A stretch of DNA of 5,426 nucleotides from Candidatus Sabulitectum sp. (lineage in GTDB: Bacteria; Fermentibacterota; Fermentibacteria; Fermentibacterales; Fermentibacteraceae). How positions within the stretch are numbered: position 1 is the stretch's first letter; every line of letters starts with the position of its first letter. This document shows, in pieces, positions 5,363 to 5,426 of the stretch. The stretch is from contig JAGLDB010000142.1 of assembly GCA_023145935.1 (NCBI GenBank), positions 1 through 5,426 on the forward strand, given 5' to 3'. A program made the translations under genes and the position numbers. The notes under the pieces are model-generated. The model searched no databases and had not been told where the DNA came from. It saw only the letters and a program-made list of their open reading frames with translations.

Positions 5363-5426
5363 ATCGGGTAGACGGTAGTTTCACAACTGCCACCTCCCAC
5401 GGCACCGAACGTACGGTTCCGTATTC
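5363..5426 (-). mobile_element. 3' end of a group II intron (domain VI and most of domain V)
   Basis: Read on the minus strand, domain VI is a 14-position stem. GGGAGGTGGCAGTT (5398-5385) pairs with 5380-5366 around a GTGA (GNRA-type) tetraloop at 5384-5381. There is one C-A mismatch and a single bulged A at 5369. That A is the seventh base from the 3' end (A-CCC-GAT, ending at 5363), exactly where the lariat branch point lies, and the intron ends in AT as group II introns do (AY). A 3-base linker (5401-5399) separates it from domain V. There TACG-GAAC-CGTA (5423-5412) forms the upper helix and cap, CG (5411-5410) the two-base bulge, and TTCGGTGC (5409-5402) the 3' strand of the lower helix. 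GTGGGAGG...CTACCCGAT also matches the 3' ends of bacterial group II introns as I remember them. The remaining domains and a likely reverse-transcriptase/maturase gene lie beyond 5426. The 3' exon starts at 5362 and reads leftward. Confidence 0.8.

Noticed and set aside
5401..5426. Reading the right-edge palindrome as a plus-strand group II domain V (ACGTACGGTTC-like)
   Set aside because: On the plus strand no domain VI with a bulged A can follow within the window. The minus-strand reading gives a complete domain VI in the right position.
1..5426. CRISPR array, tRNA or rRNA
   Set aside because: No regularly spaced repeats, cloverleaf pattern or conserved rRNA segments were seen on either strand.

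Overview
The window looks like chromosomal sequence from an uncultured, probably anaerobic bacterium with moderate GC content. Each gene reads as bacterial, with Shine-Dalgarno sites and tight stop/start overlaps. TGA is used as a normal stop in the operon (tadA, the aminopeptidase and the DUF6506-like gene). I cannot name the phylum. The secreted proteins and the nitroreductase clade fit many environmental lineages known mainly from metagenomes.

Layout. From 1 to 2875 the minus strand carries one compact operon, transcribed right to left. Its genes are a nitroreductase-family flavoprotein, an M24 Xaa-Pro aminopeptidase, a TadA-like deaminase, a small DUF6506-like protein, and the start of a secreted protein that resembles the N-terminus of GH85 endo-beta-N-acetylglucosaminidases and runs off the left edge. 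The first junction has a 2-base gap. The other three are 4-base ATGA or GTGA overlaps, so translation is probably coupled. From 2876 to 3374 lies a divergent intergenic region. It holds a candidate promoter for each direction and a 50-codon minus-strand reading frame that may be a decayed gene. From 3375 to 4856 the plus strand carries a GT-C type multi-membrane glycosyltransferase (AftB-like architecture), visibly richer in A+T than the operon in sampled lines.

From 4857 to the right edge there is no intact gene, but three things stand out. One is a nested inverted-repeat structure at 4971-5057. The second is a minus-strand signal peptide followed by a thioredoxin-like CGFC motif that stops at once on TGA (5066-5173), probably a broken secreted gene. 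The third is the 3' end of a group II intron on the minus strand at 5363-5426: a domain VI hairpin with a bulged branch-point A seven bases from the 3' end, and most of domain V. The rest of that intron, probably with a reverse transcriptase, should lie beyond the right edge.

The operon genes have no single obvious pathway. They mix peptide turnover, tRNA or nucleoside deamination, a flavin reductase and a secreted glycosidase-like protein, which is typical of compact genomes in which unrelated genes share a transcript. The glycosyltransferase is a separate unit acting at the membrane on a lipid-linked sugar. The strongest mobile-element signal is the group II intron end.
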